A stretch of 64,000 nucleotides of DNA from Cinnamomum chago (GCA_038049695.1 CP142453.1:1071501-1135500), one strand, 5' to 3'. Shown: positions 10,828-22,999, counted from the stretch's first letter. Numbers and translations are program-made. The notes: generated from the letters alone by a model not told the origin.

Positions 10828-13800
10828 TTTTTAGGGGTTTTTTTTTTTTTTTTTTAATTCCCTGTCTGTATTCTATTCTATTCTATTTCCTTCTGTGTTT
10901 AATTGGATGCATTCACACATGTGAAAATGATTACATAAATGGGTTTGAATTACCTCTTGAAGAGCCAAACTGTTTCCTATACCTCTGAACCTATGTTCAC
11001 CTATGAGTCCCTGATTTGTTGCATTTCACTTAACTGTTTTGTTTAGACTTAGTTTAAAAGAATGTACTTCAATCATAAAAAAAATAAAAAATTGCAAGTG
11101 TAAAGAATCTAGTACAGTCAAATATCAATCTAAGCTTTCATATGCTCAGCCAGTATAATTGAAATCTATCAATTTTATCTTAACTTTATGCATTGATACA
11201 CAATCCAAATTCAAACTCAATTGCCAAAAAAAAAGAAGGGAATTTTGTTTTTTTGCAGATTGGTTATATGCGAAAAGCATGAGTAAATTATATTGGTTCT
11301 ATTCATACAATGCTTATTGGACTAGAAGTTTATGCAACTTTATAGAGAGGACAATTCTAGTTACCAGATTGAGTCATTGTGTTGGGAAAAAAATTCTCAA
11401 CAAATAGTTTTTAATTATATCTTAATCATATTTTCTGCAACAGTTAGTAGGGGTAAGAGCTAAAAAGCCTGTCATAGGTAAATATAGAAGATAAGAGATA
11501 AAGACAGATTTAATTTGATTATGCTTGAAACAAGAGAGGTCTACGTTATGTAATCATTCAAATTATTTTAGACTGATTCCTTTGCACGCAATTGAATGCA
11601 TAGAAATTTATGGTCAAATGGGCTCAACTGAGGGTTTGAGTTAAGAATGTGATCGTTTGGCATTTTCCTTTCACATGTACTTGTTTGATTCTCTATTAAA
11701 GTAGCAATTATTTAGCACTCATTTTTGGATATCCATCTTTATTTTAACCATCTTTAGAAGGGCACCCCTCACCTGAGCTCCCTTGCTCATTGTGTATGAG
11801 GATGCAGGCAAATCATCATTTCAAGTTCTCAACTATCTAATCAATGGCCTCGAGCTTTTCACTTTTCAAAATGAGCACACAGATGGTCCAATAGTTTAGT
11901 CCATTTGGATGGGTACCAAACTCGAGATTGGTGACTTTCTGGAGTCCTTGTTTTATGGTCCACTTGGATGGATCACCTAGTGGGCCTCACTAGGTATTTA
12001 GGAACCTCGTGCTCACTTGAGATTCTTACTCTTTAGAAATACATAAAATTGATGTCATTTTAAAGACAACTCTCTCTTGTGCACTGTGTATTAGTCCCAT
12101 CTGACATGACACGACCCGACGAAATTCAGGGGTCCCACATTTGGTGATTACGAAGGTGCGCTTTTAGGTCTCTGAATTTGTCCTTGAAACAAGGGGGCCC
12201 GCACCACCCTTTAAAAGGTCGTTAAGATGTGGGCTTCTTTGTCTAAGGAAAAGCCCCATAGCTAGGCATAGACATTTTTTAGCAGGCCCTGTGATTTAAG
12301 GGCCGGGTTTGGACAATAGTAGCCCAGCCCGGGCCTTGGCCTTCCCAGTTTTATTTATTTTATATAATATATATTTATGCATGTAAATATATCTTTAAAT
12401 ACCTTTATAACAGTCACTTAACAATAATAAAATGGGAATCTAAAGGCAGTTTCATATCCCCATATCCATTACAAAATGCCCTAAAGATCCATACACACAT
12501 ACTTGGTTCATTTCGTCTCTATTTAATTATTAAGTTATGTATTATAATTAATGCATAGGTAATTAGTGTTGCACAATTGTTTCAAATCCCTTTCTTCAAT
12601 TCTTCTAATTATATTGCTTCTCATTTAGGCATTTTATATTATTTTTATGTATTCTTGCTAGTATAAAAGGGGCGTATTCTTGTAAACAAGGGCACATTTT
12701 TTTCATTTATAGAGTTTGTATATGCATGGAACTTCAAGGATCCTTTTATTTAAATAATTATAAATCCCAATTTAAAACCCTAAACTAATATTGATTTTTC
12801 AAGTGTATTTATTTTTGTAATTGAAACCCAACTATGCTTAATAGTCGGTTCGGTTCAGTGTTAAATTGAAAATAATGTCAATGCATACAAAGGTTAGTGA
12901 ATGTAAATGTTTATTGCTTTGCTTGAATAATTTCGTACGTGGAATTTCATATGAAAAGTGTGAAATTGAAAATACTCTTTAACCATTTTCCTTCTTTGAT
13001 AAAATAAATAAAACAATACAGCTAGCACGCAAGTTAGCAAAATACTTTTTATGATAAAAGAAAGGTTTCAGAGACAACTTAATTATTACATTCTCCAAAT
13101 GTTTTCTTAGTGGTTCATTTGCGATAAAGGATAGATAAAATAATGTTCGATCAACAATCAATGTATAGCAATAATGTGGAAAAAAAAGAAAAGATTTTCT
13201 TATTTTGAGGTCTTGAGCCACTGCCTTGGTTTGGCCTCGCTAGAGCCCCAGGATAAGGGCCCAGATAGTGTTGGCTCTTCAATGGCTTTAGCTCATTCAA
13301 GCATGGCCCTCCATATATTAAAGATCAGGTAAGGATAATCCTACCGACGCCGTCGCCCTATTCACATTCGCACTTTGAGGGTGTGCCAGCGCTTGCAACT
13401 CTCTTGTAATTTGGAGCTGCTTTGGTACGCCGTCCCCATCAAACTGTGTGAAGTTTCCTACATCCTAGACACCACCATCGTAGAAAGTGAGTGCGTTCCT
13501 ATTTTCTCTACTCGGAAAGCATGGCGTTTTTACACGCAAAGTTGCTCGAAACGACTTCACTCACCGACGTTTTTACAAGCGGGTTCTACACGCACGGCAC
13601 GACTGCCTGACCAAGTCACCCTCCAGTTCAGATTCTCCCAGGCCTTGACCCTGTACCTGTACCTGTTGGGTCAAACATGAAAATGGAATAGAAATTCATG
13701 TTGGGCTATAGGAAGTTTTCGAAACGTTCAAAATAAATATATATATATATATATATATATATTTTTATAATATTAAATTTTAAGATTTCATTCTAATATA

Positions 13801-14500
13801 AGTTAAAGTCCCATAAGAAATTAATCATTTGGTTAAAATCTTGATTAATGAACATGATCTCATGCATGTTTATTAATCGTTCATTTATCAAATGGTTTAT
13901 CTATGGTGGGACTGGCTATAATTCTGGGATATACTTTATGTATGGAGGGTATTTGTTTTAACCGACTCTCTCATTTTTAATATATTGACTCCATTGTAAA
14001 GTTCTACTCTCTTGGCTCTAGCTTTAACTTTGGGTTCCAAGTCAAGAGTCTCGTAGGATCTAGACTCGGTCACTCTCTTTTATCTAATAAACATTTGGCA
14101 TCAGTAATAATAATGAGTCGCAGGTGAACAAACATCATCACTTGAAAAGGTCATTCACCGAATGATGCCCCCCAATCATATAATAATAGCTCATTTCATC
14201 ACCATGATCATGTTGATGGTGGGGGGACCCATGTTGAATACTAGGCACATGTGATGTTGGCAATGTTCAATTGTCCAATTATAACAACATCATCATCAAA
14301 AGCCACTTTCCAACTTCACAAAAGTTGCCAATTTCTCATCCACTTCCACAATATTTTTAATTTTCACAGCTAGCTATGATAAATGAATCTAATAATCTTC
14401 CTTAGCCGCGGGGACGTCATCTTCCCACTACCAAGTCCATGGAGAGATTATCTGTCACTCCCAACGGCTCTTTCTACTCCCTCTGAATACTCCAATACGT
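10828..14500. other. Intergenic region, no gene seen
   Basis: Low-complexity, AT-rich DNA with a (TA)n microsatellite at 13737-13761. A block at 12100-12260 with ACACGACCCGACGAAATTC resembles the edge of a plant LTR but lacks ends I can define. The 101-residue frame at 13375-13680 has no recognisable domain and was not called. Confidence 0.5.
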
Positions 14501-14519
14501 TTACTTGTGTGTATTTATT

Positions 14520-14526
14520 TATAAAA
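14520..14526 (+). promoter_or_regulatory. Candidate TATA box of the SAUR-like gene
   Basis: TATAAAA lies about 340 bp upstream of the start at 14863, which would give a leader of about 300 bases. It is followed by the pyrimidine-rich sequence common in plant leaders. Position and match only. Confidence 0.35.
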
Positions 14527-14862
14527 CAAGATCCATCATCCAACAGGAACAAGAACAAGAGCAAGAAGTGCAGGAACAAGGAACAAACTGAAATCACTGA
14601 TTCAAACGCAACGGATCTCCATTTCTTTTATCCTCCTAAATCTATCTACCTACCTTCCTTTTCTCTCTTCTTTCTTCCCCTACCAGGCAAGCAACCCATC
14701 CATCCATTCATCCGTCTACTGCAAGGAATATACCAAACCCAATAACGTCTCAAAAAGCTCTCTCCTTTTCCAGTTTCATATCAAAACCCATCATCCGAGT
14801 TTCTGAAAGCTCTTCAATTCTTGATTTTCCTTGTCTAATTCCAAATTGGAGAAGACCCACGG

Positions 14863-15249
14863 ATGGATTGCTGTGTATTTGTGGGACGGGAATGGCGCCG
14901 GAAATTGTCTCTGTCAAAGCGGCTAAGATACCATCCTTTGTCGGATGACGAAGACGACGACTGCAACAATTCTGAGAATTGGGTAAGGGTGGTGGTTGGG
15001 AAAGAGAAGAGGGTGTTTGTAGTCGACCCTTTTGTTCTAAAGAAAGACCCATTTCGGGTTTTACTAGAGACCATGAGAGAGAAGAGGAGCAAAGGAGAAC
15101 TGGATGAAAGCAAGGAAGAAGGGGTTATTTTCGTCAGTGTAGATGCGATTTTATTTGAACATATGCTTTGGTTGATGCATAATGATTGCTCTTCTTTTTT
15201 TCAGCTCAATCTCATGGAGATTATAGAGTTCTATGCTCAAGATTGTTGA
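14863..15249 (+). CDS. SAUR-like auxin-responsive family protein
   Basis: A single-exon frame of 128 residues. Residues 41-126 show the SAUR fold pattern: a VVVGKEKRVFVV strand, then DPFVLKKDPFRVLLE, an acidic linker, and a C-terminal VSVDAILFEHMLWLM helix. The basic N-terminus (REWRRKLSLSKRLRYHP) and acidic run DDEDDD at 28-33 fit the longer, divergent SAUR-like clade rather than the short canonical SAURs. Lack of introns and small size are typical of the family. SAURs act in auxin-linked cell expansion, often by inhibiting PP2C.D phosphatases at the plasma membrane; whether this divergent member does so is inferred. Confidence 0.75.
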   Translation: MDCCVFVGREWRRKLSLSKRLRYHPLSDDEDDDCNNSENWVRVVVGKEKRVFVVDPFVLKKDPFRVLLETMREKRSKGELDESKEEGVIFVSVDAILFEHMLWLMHNDCSSFFQLNLMEIIEFYAQDC

Positions 15250-16454
15250 GATAAAAGGTAGCCCTTTTAAGGTCTCTATGTAATTTTTCTGCATCTTATA
15301 GTATATGTACTCAAATTCTAATATTGAGTTTAACAAGACTACAAGAGGAGTTTGTTCATTGGAACTTTAGTGGAATGGTGAGATTTATTTTTTTTTATTT
15401 TTTTTTGCTTCCTTTCTCAATTTTCTTTCCCTCTAAAGACTATTCTTCTCTCTAAAGAAGATCCTTTTCTCTTGTTTCATTTTTTTATTTTCTTAGAGGA
15501 AATAAAAAATTCTCTTTATAACTGATTATTGTGAAAAGCAGGAGGCATTGTTTTCTCCACAAATTGGACACCCTTTTCTCCAAAAAAATAATTTAACTAT
15601 TTCACATATTTATCTTTTTTTTCCCTAAATTGTGGTTTAAGATATAATTTCTCCACCATAGTTTCTCCTTGCAAAATCCAAATACAGTAAAGAATGATTA
15701 CACGGGAGAAAGAGGGTGAATGTCACAAAAGGTTTCATTTCCAGTCTTAATTTCTTCATCACCCCACTAAGGCACTACTTACTTTCTGCTCATCCATTGG
15801 AGAGCTCAGAGTCTCAAGAGTCAGGAGGACTTGGAGAGATGTTCAGTTCCTTTCTCTCTCTTACGTGCAAGAGATTAGAAGAGAGATTGTTTATTTTTTA
15901 TGCTTCTGATAAATGAGACCTTTCCCACCAACTCATCAGTTTGCCCCCTGTACTAGTAAACAATTTATCCCTCTGCTGATCAGCTCATACAATTTAGGAA
16001 AGTGAAATTGGCTACAGCACATCAAGAAGCAGTTCAATTCAACACGGATGATCCATTCCTGTTAGCCCTGCCTAATATTAGTCATCAATTTGAAGCAATC
16101 AGAACAAATTCCTGTGCCCGTGATTCAATCAGGGTGAGTTTTTCATCACCTCAACCCTGTACAGAATCATGTCATATGTGCTAACTCAATTCAATGGTGA
16201 AATTCAATTGTTTATAGACGGTGTAATCCAGAGATTTGGGCCTAATCTAACATCCACCAATGGACTTTCATTGGATTTGCTTTTCTTGAATTTGGCCTAA
16301 CCTAGTGCTTTGGAACAGTTATGCTCACATTTGTCTGCCAAAGTGGAGCCACTTTCATTTCTGCGTATAACATGGAACTCATATATCAGCTTCTATATGC
16401 GAAGTAGCAGTGGCAATTCCAACAGAATCACATTTTAAACCTGTGCCTAACATA
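15250..16454. other. Downstream and intergenic sequence, no gene seen
   Basis: T-rich stretches, probably the SAUR-like 3' end and then intergenic DNA. Short frames here have no recognisable content. Confidence 0.5.
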
Positions 16455-16648
16455 GAGCCTAAGTGGTGAGAGGCGTCGGTTCTTACCTGACTGCCTAGAG
16501 TTCGATCCGTGGGCATCCCACCTTTCCTCACCCAAGGGCTATCTTACCTCACCACACCCAATGTCTCCTTTCCCTCACCTGAGGGCTGGGGTCCCAGTCC
16601 CCCTAAGCAGGGTACTGGAAAAAATAAATAAAAAAATAAATAAAAAAA
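16455..16648 (+). mobile_element. tRNA-derived SINE
   Basis: The head has an A-box-like CTAAGTGGTGAGAGG and, about 40 bases on, a B-box-like GAGTTCGATCC, as expected of an internal Pol III promoter. The body is C-rich and unlike the surrounding AT-rich DNA. It ends in an (AAATA)/A-rich tail at 16617-16648. A short imperfect duplication (AACATAG before, AACATGG after) is compatible with target-primed insertion. Confidence 0.58.
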
Positions 16649-17599
16649 CATGGTCTCGTCACTCTAATTGGTCTAGTAAGTTCCAGCATGGGTTAATATC
16701 AACCTGTTGTTTCTCCTCAAGGCAAGACATTGATGAGCACTTCTCAACATAACAAAAATTGGAAGGGTGGAAGTTGATCAAGACAAATTTTAAGAATTAA
16801 TAGCACTAAAAAGATGGTCACAGAGATCGGACAATCAGAAGCTTCAGCAGTACATGTTTTTGGTTGGAGTGTCAACACTTTCAGCAGTGACATATCTAAG
16901 TTCTGTATCATCAACCAAAACCTGCAAAAATTTAGCAGAGACCACATAGTACATAAAAAATAAAAACCTATTAACGGGGGGAGATGCATTTTCTCTGGCA
17001 GCATACCAAAGGCCAAAAACTGCAAAAGAACACACTCAAGCAATAGTAAATAAACATCCTGTACCAATCAGCGCAGCAACCCCAACTGCCACATTAAACA
17101 GCCTAAACTCGCTGCCTGTATTTTCAACATTTCAGTTACACTTGTGTGATTTGGGCTCATGAGAAAGGTTACAAAATCGCCCCTGAAGGATGTAATGATC
17201 AGAGCTGTGAATAGTTGTAATATTTTGTGCCTTGAAGCTGATTGTGGATGTCATCTGTTATAAAATCTAAATACATGAGAATAATACACATATTCTGCTC
17301 AGAAGTTGGTTGGCACAACTCATCTGATACAGGATGAAAAGAGGGAAAGAGTTCTTCCAATGCCTTCGTCAGTGGGCCCCACTTGATGACGGTCGGGATC
17401 TTTTGTATAATGGATTGTCTAATGTCTAGTCTTCTCATGAATGATGCAAGGGAAGGCATATTAGCATGTTGTACACTGACATACAGATATGGGTTCAGAC
17501 CTGAACCGATTACAGGACTTCCCAAAGATGCACAAGACCCGAGAAAATTAAATGGACGATTAAGGCCAGCCAAAGTTTTTGTCGACCTTGTTCTTCACT

Positions 17600-17944
17600 A
17601 AAAAGTCCGGCAGCCAGCTCTACAGGCCAGAATATCTACAATGGATCCTAACCCTGCAAACACGGACCCTCCCTCCCTCCCTCCCTCCTAAAAAAGACAC
17701 CAATATACAAAACTACATAGGATATTATACAACTTTACTTACAAACATCCCAAAAACCTCAGCTTATTGAAGATTTTAGAACACTATACAAGGAAGTCAC
17801 AAACAATCTGAGTCCTACCCCCCAGGACAACAAGAATAACAAATTTACAGCAACAACAAAAGACCAAAACCAACAGAACAGTGCACATACTGATTTACCT
17901 TGTCTCCCACTCAACCGAAATTAAATTCAAATCAGGCCCCAAAC
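17600..17944 (-). other. Probable 3' untranslated region of the Cys/His-repeat gene
   Basis: Non-coding sequence directly downstream of the stop at 17945, A-rich on the plus strand, with a short (CCCT)n tract at about 17668-17690. The extent is a guess, since no unambiguous polyadenylation site is visible. 16649-17600 beyond it shows no gene. Confidence 0.35.
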
Positions 17945-19891
17945 TCAAAGCCCATTATTGATGTTCTTCAGATCTCCCTTAAGAAGAGACATAAGGATCC
18001 CTCCATGCACCCTCCCCTCAGGGAGCGCAAAGCTAAAATTCTTTCTCCCGCTGCCACCTCCACTCCCCTCTTCCTCTCTTTCATCAACCATCAACCTTGA
18101 AGTGGATGAGGATTTCATAGACAGAGGCACCAGTACTTGAGGGGGTATAAGCTGCCTTGTGTGGGTGTTCACTGATGACTCAACACAATTGGAAACAGCA
18201 CTCGCTCCTCCATAAAAATTGTTATCAGAGCTGCTCCCCACGGTCGATTCAGACACAAGTCCGCGAAAGAGGCTGGTGTCAATCATGCCACCCCTCCTCC
18301 CTGCATTCTGTCCTAGGAATATGTTGCCATGGGCTGTACATAACCCACTCCTTCCCCTCGCAAACTTATCACATTTACCCTGGCCCCATGCACACCGTTT
18401 CCCCCCACCATGAGCTTTGCAGAAGTCTGTGCTTCCCTGGGCGCTCTTCTCACAATTCTCATACTGGCACCGCTTGCCTCCACCATGCCTCACACAGCAG
18501 TCTGTACGTCCCCTGGCACTCTTCGTGCAGCCTGGCACAGCACAACGCTTCCCCCCTCCATGAGCAACGCAGTAGTCAGTCCCACCATGCACACTCTTGG
18601 GGCAGATGCCACCACCATCATAGAGGCAACGCTTTCCCCCACCATGCCCCTTGCAGAGTGGCGTGCTCCCTTCGGCACCCTTTGTACACCCTGCAAACAC
18701 ACACCGCCTGCCTCCTCCATGTGCCTTGCAGTGCATAGTGCTTCCCTGGGCTCCCTTGGTGCAACCTGGGTTCTGGCATCGGCGGCCCCCACCATGTGAG
18801 ATGCATAGCCTTGACTGCCCCTCAGCACTACGACTGCATCCTTCTACTTTACACCTCTTCCCTCCGCCATGTCTAATGCAGAGTCCGGACTTCCCACGTG
18901 CAGCCTTTGTACACTCCCGGTGACCACACCGCCTGCCACCGCCGTGTGCAATGCAGAAATCAGTCTTACCCTCAGCGCTCCTGGTGCAGCCTAAGTGCTG
19001 GCACCTCCTCCCTCCACCATGTGCCTTGCAGAAAGCTGTACGGCTCTCAGCACCCTTGGTGCATCCTGTTTTCTGGCACCTTTGCCCACCTCCATGAGCA
19101 ATACAGAGACCTGAAGCCCCTCTCGCTCCCTTTGAACACCCATCAAACCTGCACCTCTTAGGATGGTGACTCCAACCTTCGGAAGATGCTCCCGATGTGA
19201 TAGGGCCAGATATCGCCCCCACCGAGCTATCAGTAGGGGCTGAAGGCTCAGGACTGAACTCAAGATGATAGGCACCAGCACCAGTACCATGTCCTAAAAG
19301 TTCCCGAGTTTCTGGAACATTCCTATTCTCCAAACTTGGAGCCAAGAGAAGAGCAGGCATATACCCACCCGAATTCCTCTTAGCAGAAGTGGATCCTTCA
19401 TCAACAATTGGAATGTGCCCATTGACTAGCCACTGGTTTTGGAGAGACATTGGGTCATATTCACACTGTAGTGACGCAGAACTTTCTTGCAGGCCTGGAA
19501 CTTCAGCAGACCCTCTAGAAAGCCCAAGTTTTAGCATTTCAGAATCACTATCAGAAGGCAACCATTGGCTAAGCACAGGGACAGAACCATTATTTTTAAC
19601 AGTCCCAACTGGGTAATAATCATCAGCATAACAACTCGGAGATGGACCTAACCCAAGAACCAACCTGCAACCATCATCTGAGGCTTGGGAAGAATGAGCA
19701 AGATTACTCTCGTAATTGCCGGATTCTGGAGTCTTGAACCTCTTGATTGCCCCATAGCCAACATAGTCCAGAGTCAATGTTGTATCAGCCATGTTCTCGA
19801 GTTTTCTGTAATCAGAGATGTGTTTGTCTGCATATGGACTGATGAGTTGCACCTTTCTGGCAGACGAGGAATCTGTCGCGTTGAGATCCAT
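17945..19891 (-). CDS. WRKY19-type Cys/His-rich repeat protein (zinc-binding repeat array, no WRKY domain)
   Basis: An uninterrupted 648-residue frame starting MDLNATD. Residues 246-522 hold eleven tandem units of about 24-28 residues of the form RC-x4-C-T/S-K-x-A-x-G-x-T-x2-C-x2-HGGG, each with three Cys and one His able to bind zinc. The same array occurs at the N-terminal side of Arabidopsis WRKY19 and in its stand-alone relatives. The N-terminal part has DTTLTLDYVGYGA and two LxLxL, EAR-like motifs (LVLGL at 77-81, LKLGL at 120-124), hinting at transcriptional repression. The C-terminus ends with the family-typical PEGRVHGG and a short helix. It is probably nuclear; the DNA or protein target is unknown. 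Units 8 and 11 carry small insertions between the first two cysteines. Confidence 0.85.
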   Translation of the reverse strand: MDLNATDSSSARKVQLISPYADKHISDYRKLENMADTTLTLDYVGYGAIKRFKTPESGNYESNLAHSSQASDDGCRLVLGLGPSPSCYADDYYPVGTVKNNGSVPVLSQWLPSDSDSEMLKLGLSRGSAEVPGLQESSASLQCEYDPMSLQNQWLVNGHIPIVDEGSTSAKRNSGGYMPALLLAPSLENRNVPETRELLGHGTGAGAYHLEFSPEPSAPTDSSVGAISGPITSGASSEGWSHHPKRCRFDGCSKGARGASGLCIAHGGGQRCQKTGCTKGAESRTAFCKAHGGGRRCQHLGCTRSAEGKTDFCIAHGGGRRCGHRECTKAARGKSGLCIRHGGGKRCKVEGCSRSAEGQSRLCISHGGGRRCQNPGCTKGAQGSTMHCKAHGGGRRCVFAGCTKGAEGSTPLCKGHGGGKRCLYDGGGICPKSVHGGTDYCVAHGGGKRCAVPGCTKSARGRTDCCVRHGGGKRCQYENCEKSAQGSTDFCKAHGGGKRCAWGQGKCDKFARGRSGLCTAHGNIFLGQNAGRRGGMIDTSLFRGLVSESTVGSSSDNNFYGGASAVSNCVESSVNTHTRQLIPPQVLVPLSMKSSSTSRLMVDEREEEGSGGGSGRKNFSFALPEGRVHGGILMSLLKGDLKNINNGL

Positions 19892-20284
19892 TCTCGGTCT
19901 TCGTAAAAAGAAAAATGCAGATAAAGAACTTGATGCAGAAAAGGTTAGAGAGGACTCAACCCCAAGAATGCAACTGCTTGGACAGAGAGACCTGCTGCTA
20001 CTGCTATGGATGCATGCAGTAGATCAAAGAAAAATTAACAAGCAGTATTAACATGAGACCTCCACCGCTTACAAAACCTGATGTGTCTGACCTGTCCATG
20101 ATGTTAACTTGGTTATCAGGGACTTCCAATCAAAGTGCTACAGAGTTTCATGTTGTGGAGTCGCTTGCATAAGGCTTATGATTGAAGTGGTACAGATTTC
20201 CAAGCGTATTTGATTACGTTTCTAGGATAAAAGCCTTTGAGAAGAACAGTGAATATCAGCAAGCTGAGAAGATTCACAGAGAGC

Positions 20285-21240
20285 CTCTTGCTCCTAGCTA
20301 AAGAACCCTCAAGCATCATTAATCCTACCAGAGAAAAAAACCAATCCCATAGAATAACTTGAAAACAATTTAATCATAGAACAGAACAATTTAGATGTAA
20401 CAATTTGCATAATTCAAAGAAATGGGTCAAAGATAAGTTGTACCGAAAGTTACTTTATGTGAAACGCCTGTTAATTGAACCAGTACCCATCAAAGTCAAA
20501 ATAGTGGTCGATTCAATTTCAACCAGAAAACAGTTTGAAACCATCATGACTCGTACCCTCCAAAAATAATTTCAGAAATGTCATTGCTGTTTGCTTTACA
20601 TGATACATACATGAAATGCATTGAGAACGGGTCTTTTTTGTATCATGTACATGTATGTCTGGGATAACTAAATGCGATAAACAAATCATGGTTACATTCA
20701 TTGTATCAAGGAACAGGTAGGAAATTGTGGTAAGCAGGTAACACTTATGAAGTGATAGTCATGTATTACTGTAGCTAAGGAAATAACATTTATGCATTGC
20801 ATCCATGACATATCTGAACTGATTTATGGAAAGCCCTTTTCTTTTCTCTCAGCTAAAGAACCCTCAAGCATCATTAATCCTACCAAAGATTAACACAAAC
20901 CCATAGAACGAATTGAGTACAATTACTTGTCAAGCAAAACAGTTTAGACGCAACAATTTAAATGATTAAACATACAGGCTTATCAAATGTTATTTCCGTA
21001 TGCTTCTTCAAAAAAAAAAAATGTTATTTCTGTATAATGCCTCTTTATTGTTGAAGTATCCAGAAAAGTCTAAAAACAGTTGGAACTTCAATTACACCCA
21101 GAAACGATTGAGAAATGGTCATGATCCATTCCCCTCAAAAAAGATTTGGAATTGTCCTTTCTGTACATTATAATCTTTCCCTGTGGACGTCCTCTTTGTG
21201 AGGCTCACATGAATACATGAAGAAAATGAGGTGGCGAGGG
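20285..21240. repeat. Diverged direct duplication inside the leader intron
   Basis: AGCTAAAGAACCCTCAAGCA with following ATTAATCCTACC occurs at about 20297 and again at about 20851. Weaker similarity continues for a few hundred bases in the same order (CCCATAGAA, CAATTTA, CCAGAAA). Two copies of roughly 400 bp are offset by about 555 bp. Confidence 0.6.
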
Positions 21241-21384
21241 GTGAAAAGGTTTCATGATGTATTAGAGTTGGGACAAGGCTATGATGATGATGATTCATAC
21301 TTAAGGAATTGAGGAATTTATCATTGAAGATTGCAATATGTAGCAAAATCAAAATATTCAATTATCCGTCTATGAAAAAGTAGT

Positions 21385-21595
21385 GGTGTACCCACCTGGG
21401 AGTTGGTGGAGTGGCATAAAGGCATGTGTTTACTCCCCACATTTTGTGTTCAAAACCCATGCCAAATTTGCCCAGTGTGCATTTGTATGGGTTTAGCAAG
21501 TGCCACCTAGGGAAATTAGTCCTATTGGATCAAAGACCTTAGGGATACCCACATCATAGAAGAAGAAGAAGAAGAAGAAGAAAAGAAAAGAAAAA
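21385..21595 (+). mobile_element. tRNA-derived SINE with GAA-rich tail
   Basis: A-box-like GTTGGTGGAGTGGCATAAAGG and B-box-like TGTTCAAAACCC lie about 40 bases apart near the left end. The right end is a (GAA)n run at about 21560-21583 followed by an A-rich tail. Clean target duplications were not resolved. Confidence 0.5.
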
Positions 21596-22121
21596 CTAAT
21601 GGTGGATTACTCCTCTATAGATGATCTCTATCTTTGCTGCCCATCTGTCCATTCACCTAACTGGCAATTTAACTACAAAAAAGATAGAGAAAAAAAAAAA
21701 AAAAAAGAGGAAATTGTTTCTAGTGGATTTCTTTGCGTTGGAACAGAAGAAGAAACGGTGTATTACATTCCCATGGACATGCATCATAAATACATCTACA
21801 ATTAGACTGCCCAAATTATGTTTTTTTTCTTTTTCCAAGTTGTACGAGTTTTGGCTTGTACCTAAACATCTAGGGCACATTTGGAAAGGAAATGGTTTAA
21901 GGGGAGATATGGGGCAACTTAGGGTTGGACAAATTATTATCAACCACCCAATTCTCCCTTCTTTGCTTGCATTCTTTCTCATCATGCAGAGGATGGAGAA
22001 CAGTTTTGTAAGGAAAATACATCATCCAATTTCTAAATGGTGGGATGCTCCAAATGGTCTAGCTCTTTTTACTGTGCAAAGTTGTCAACTGATTTGAGGG
22101 AAATACTCATCCTAGAACCCT

Positions 22122-22205
22122 TTTTATTTATTTTTTTATTTTTGATTGGTAACATGACTTGAACCCACAACCTCAAGGTTGCAATAGTGACCCACAACCT
22201 TGAGG
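22122..22205 (-). mobile_element. SINE fragment (minus orientation)
   Basis: Read on the minus strand it has a B-box-like GTGGGTTCAAGTC, then CATGTTACCAATC and an A-rich tail. The same order (GGGTTTGAGTCATG, CCAAT, poly-A) occurs at 28888-28952 on the plus strand, so both probably belong to one family. Confidence 0.42.
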
Positions 22206-22869
22206 TATCCATTTTCCTTTTTATTTTTTTCTCAAGAAAAAAACCCAATAAGAATAGACATAGTCACAGATTTATATTCCTTCATCAAGTTTTAAGAATT
22301 AAACTGATAGAGCTAGATCTAATTTCCATGTTCTGGTTGAGTTTCTTTCGTCCAAGCAAATGAAAGTTGGATTTAGAATACAGATTCCTAATGAATTCAT
22401 GAACTTTACAAGTTATAAATAGAGTTTTCTCAGTTTCTAAGAGTACCATGTTCTACCCATGCTGCCTAGTTGAGTCAACTCATCGAGGTTTCCTCAATTG
22501 AGCTTGTAATCATCATCCATGAAACCCCCACAAGCACCATATATCCCTCCAAGAACCATCTCCTAACAAATTCAAGCCACAGAGACTCATCAATTCAAAC
22601 CTAAAGGGATACAGAATCATAAAAAAGTAAACAAAAATCACCAAAATAAAATCATCCATGTCACTTTTAATTACTACTAAATCCAATTAAATCTCAAACA
22701 AACCCTTAAAGATATAAAACCCCACAAAACAGTACTCCCAAATATAACATCAAGATCTTAAAAGTAGAAAAGGCCTAGCAACTGAAAGCCCTACATCACT
22801 ATTGAATCCACAAAGAAACTTCCAACAATCAAAAGTTAGCATCAAATTTGAAGGGGAAAAAAATACTAC

Positions 22870-22965
22870 CTGAGGGATTGTGATGTGATTTAGAAACAGC
22901 CCATCATCAAAGATTTTATCAGGTTCCCAGAGAAATCAAACATCTTTCCAATGCAAAATGGAGAG
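22870..22965 (-). other. Candidate noncoding first exon with a 17-codon upstream ORF
   Basis: It begins about 30 bases below the TATA box in a (CT)n tract and ends at CAG/GTAGTA. It contains an upstream ORF of 17 codons plus stop (22943-22890, starting ATGTTTGAT). Its orientation points to the start codon at 19891. Transcription is inferred from signals only. Confidence 0.5.
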
Positions 22966-22989
22966 AGAGAGAGAGAGAGAGTGCTGGAG

Positions 22990-22999
22990 AATTTATAAA
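22990..22999 (-). promoter_or_regulatory. TATA box of the Cys/His-repeat gene (left arm)
   Basis: TTTATAAATT on the minus strand, followed about 25 bases later by the (CT)n leader. A CACGTG G-box lies at 23064-23069, about 65 bp upstream, a usual distance for a plant bZIP/bHLH site. Confidence 0.6.

Larger units (their letters stand above)
19892..22869 (-). other. 5' untranslated region and probable long leader intron of the Cys/His-repeat gene
   Basis: No other frame here is convincing. A candidate noncoding first exon ends at 22870 with the donor CAG/GTAGTA, so most of this stretch is probably a leader intron. The acceptor cannot be fixed by eye. It contains a diverged internal duplication (20285-20690 and 20848-21240) and SINE-like insertions at 21385-21595 and 22122-22205. 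Relatives of this gene often carry leader introns; this model is inferred. Confidence 0.45.

Noticed and set aside
12100-12260. Possible LTR edge (ACACGACCCGACG...)
   Set aside because: No TG/CA ends, duplication or partner copy in the window.
18157-19290. Several long frames on both strands inside 17945-19891
   Set aside because: They are shadows of the Cys/His repeat array in other frames; only the 648-residue frame has family structure.
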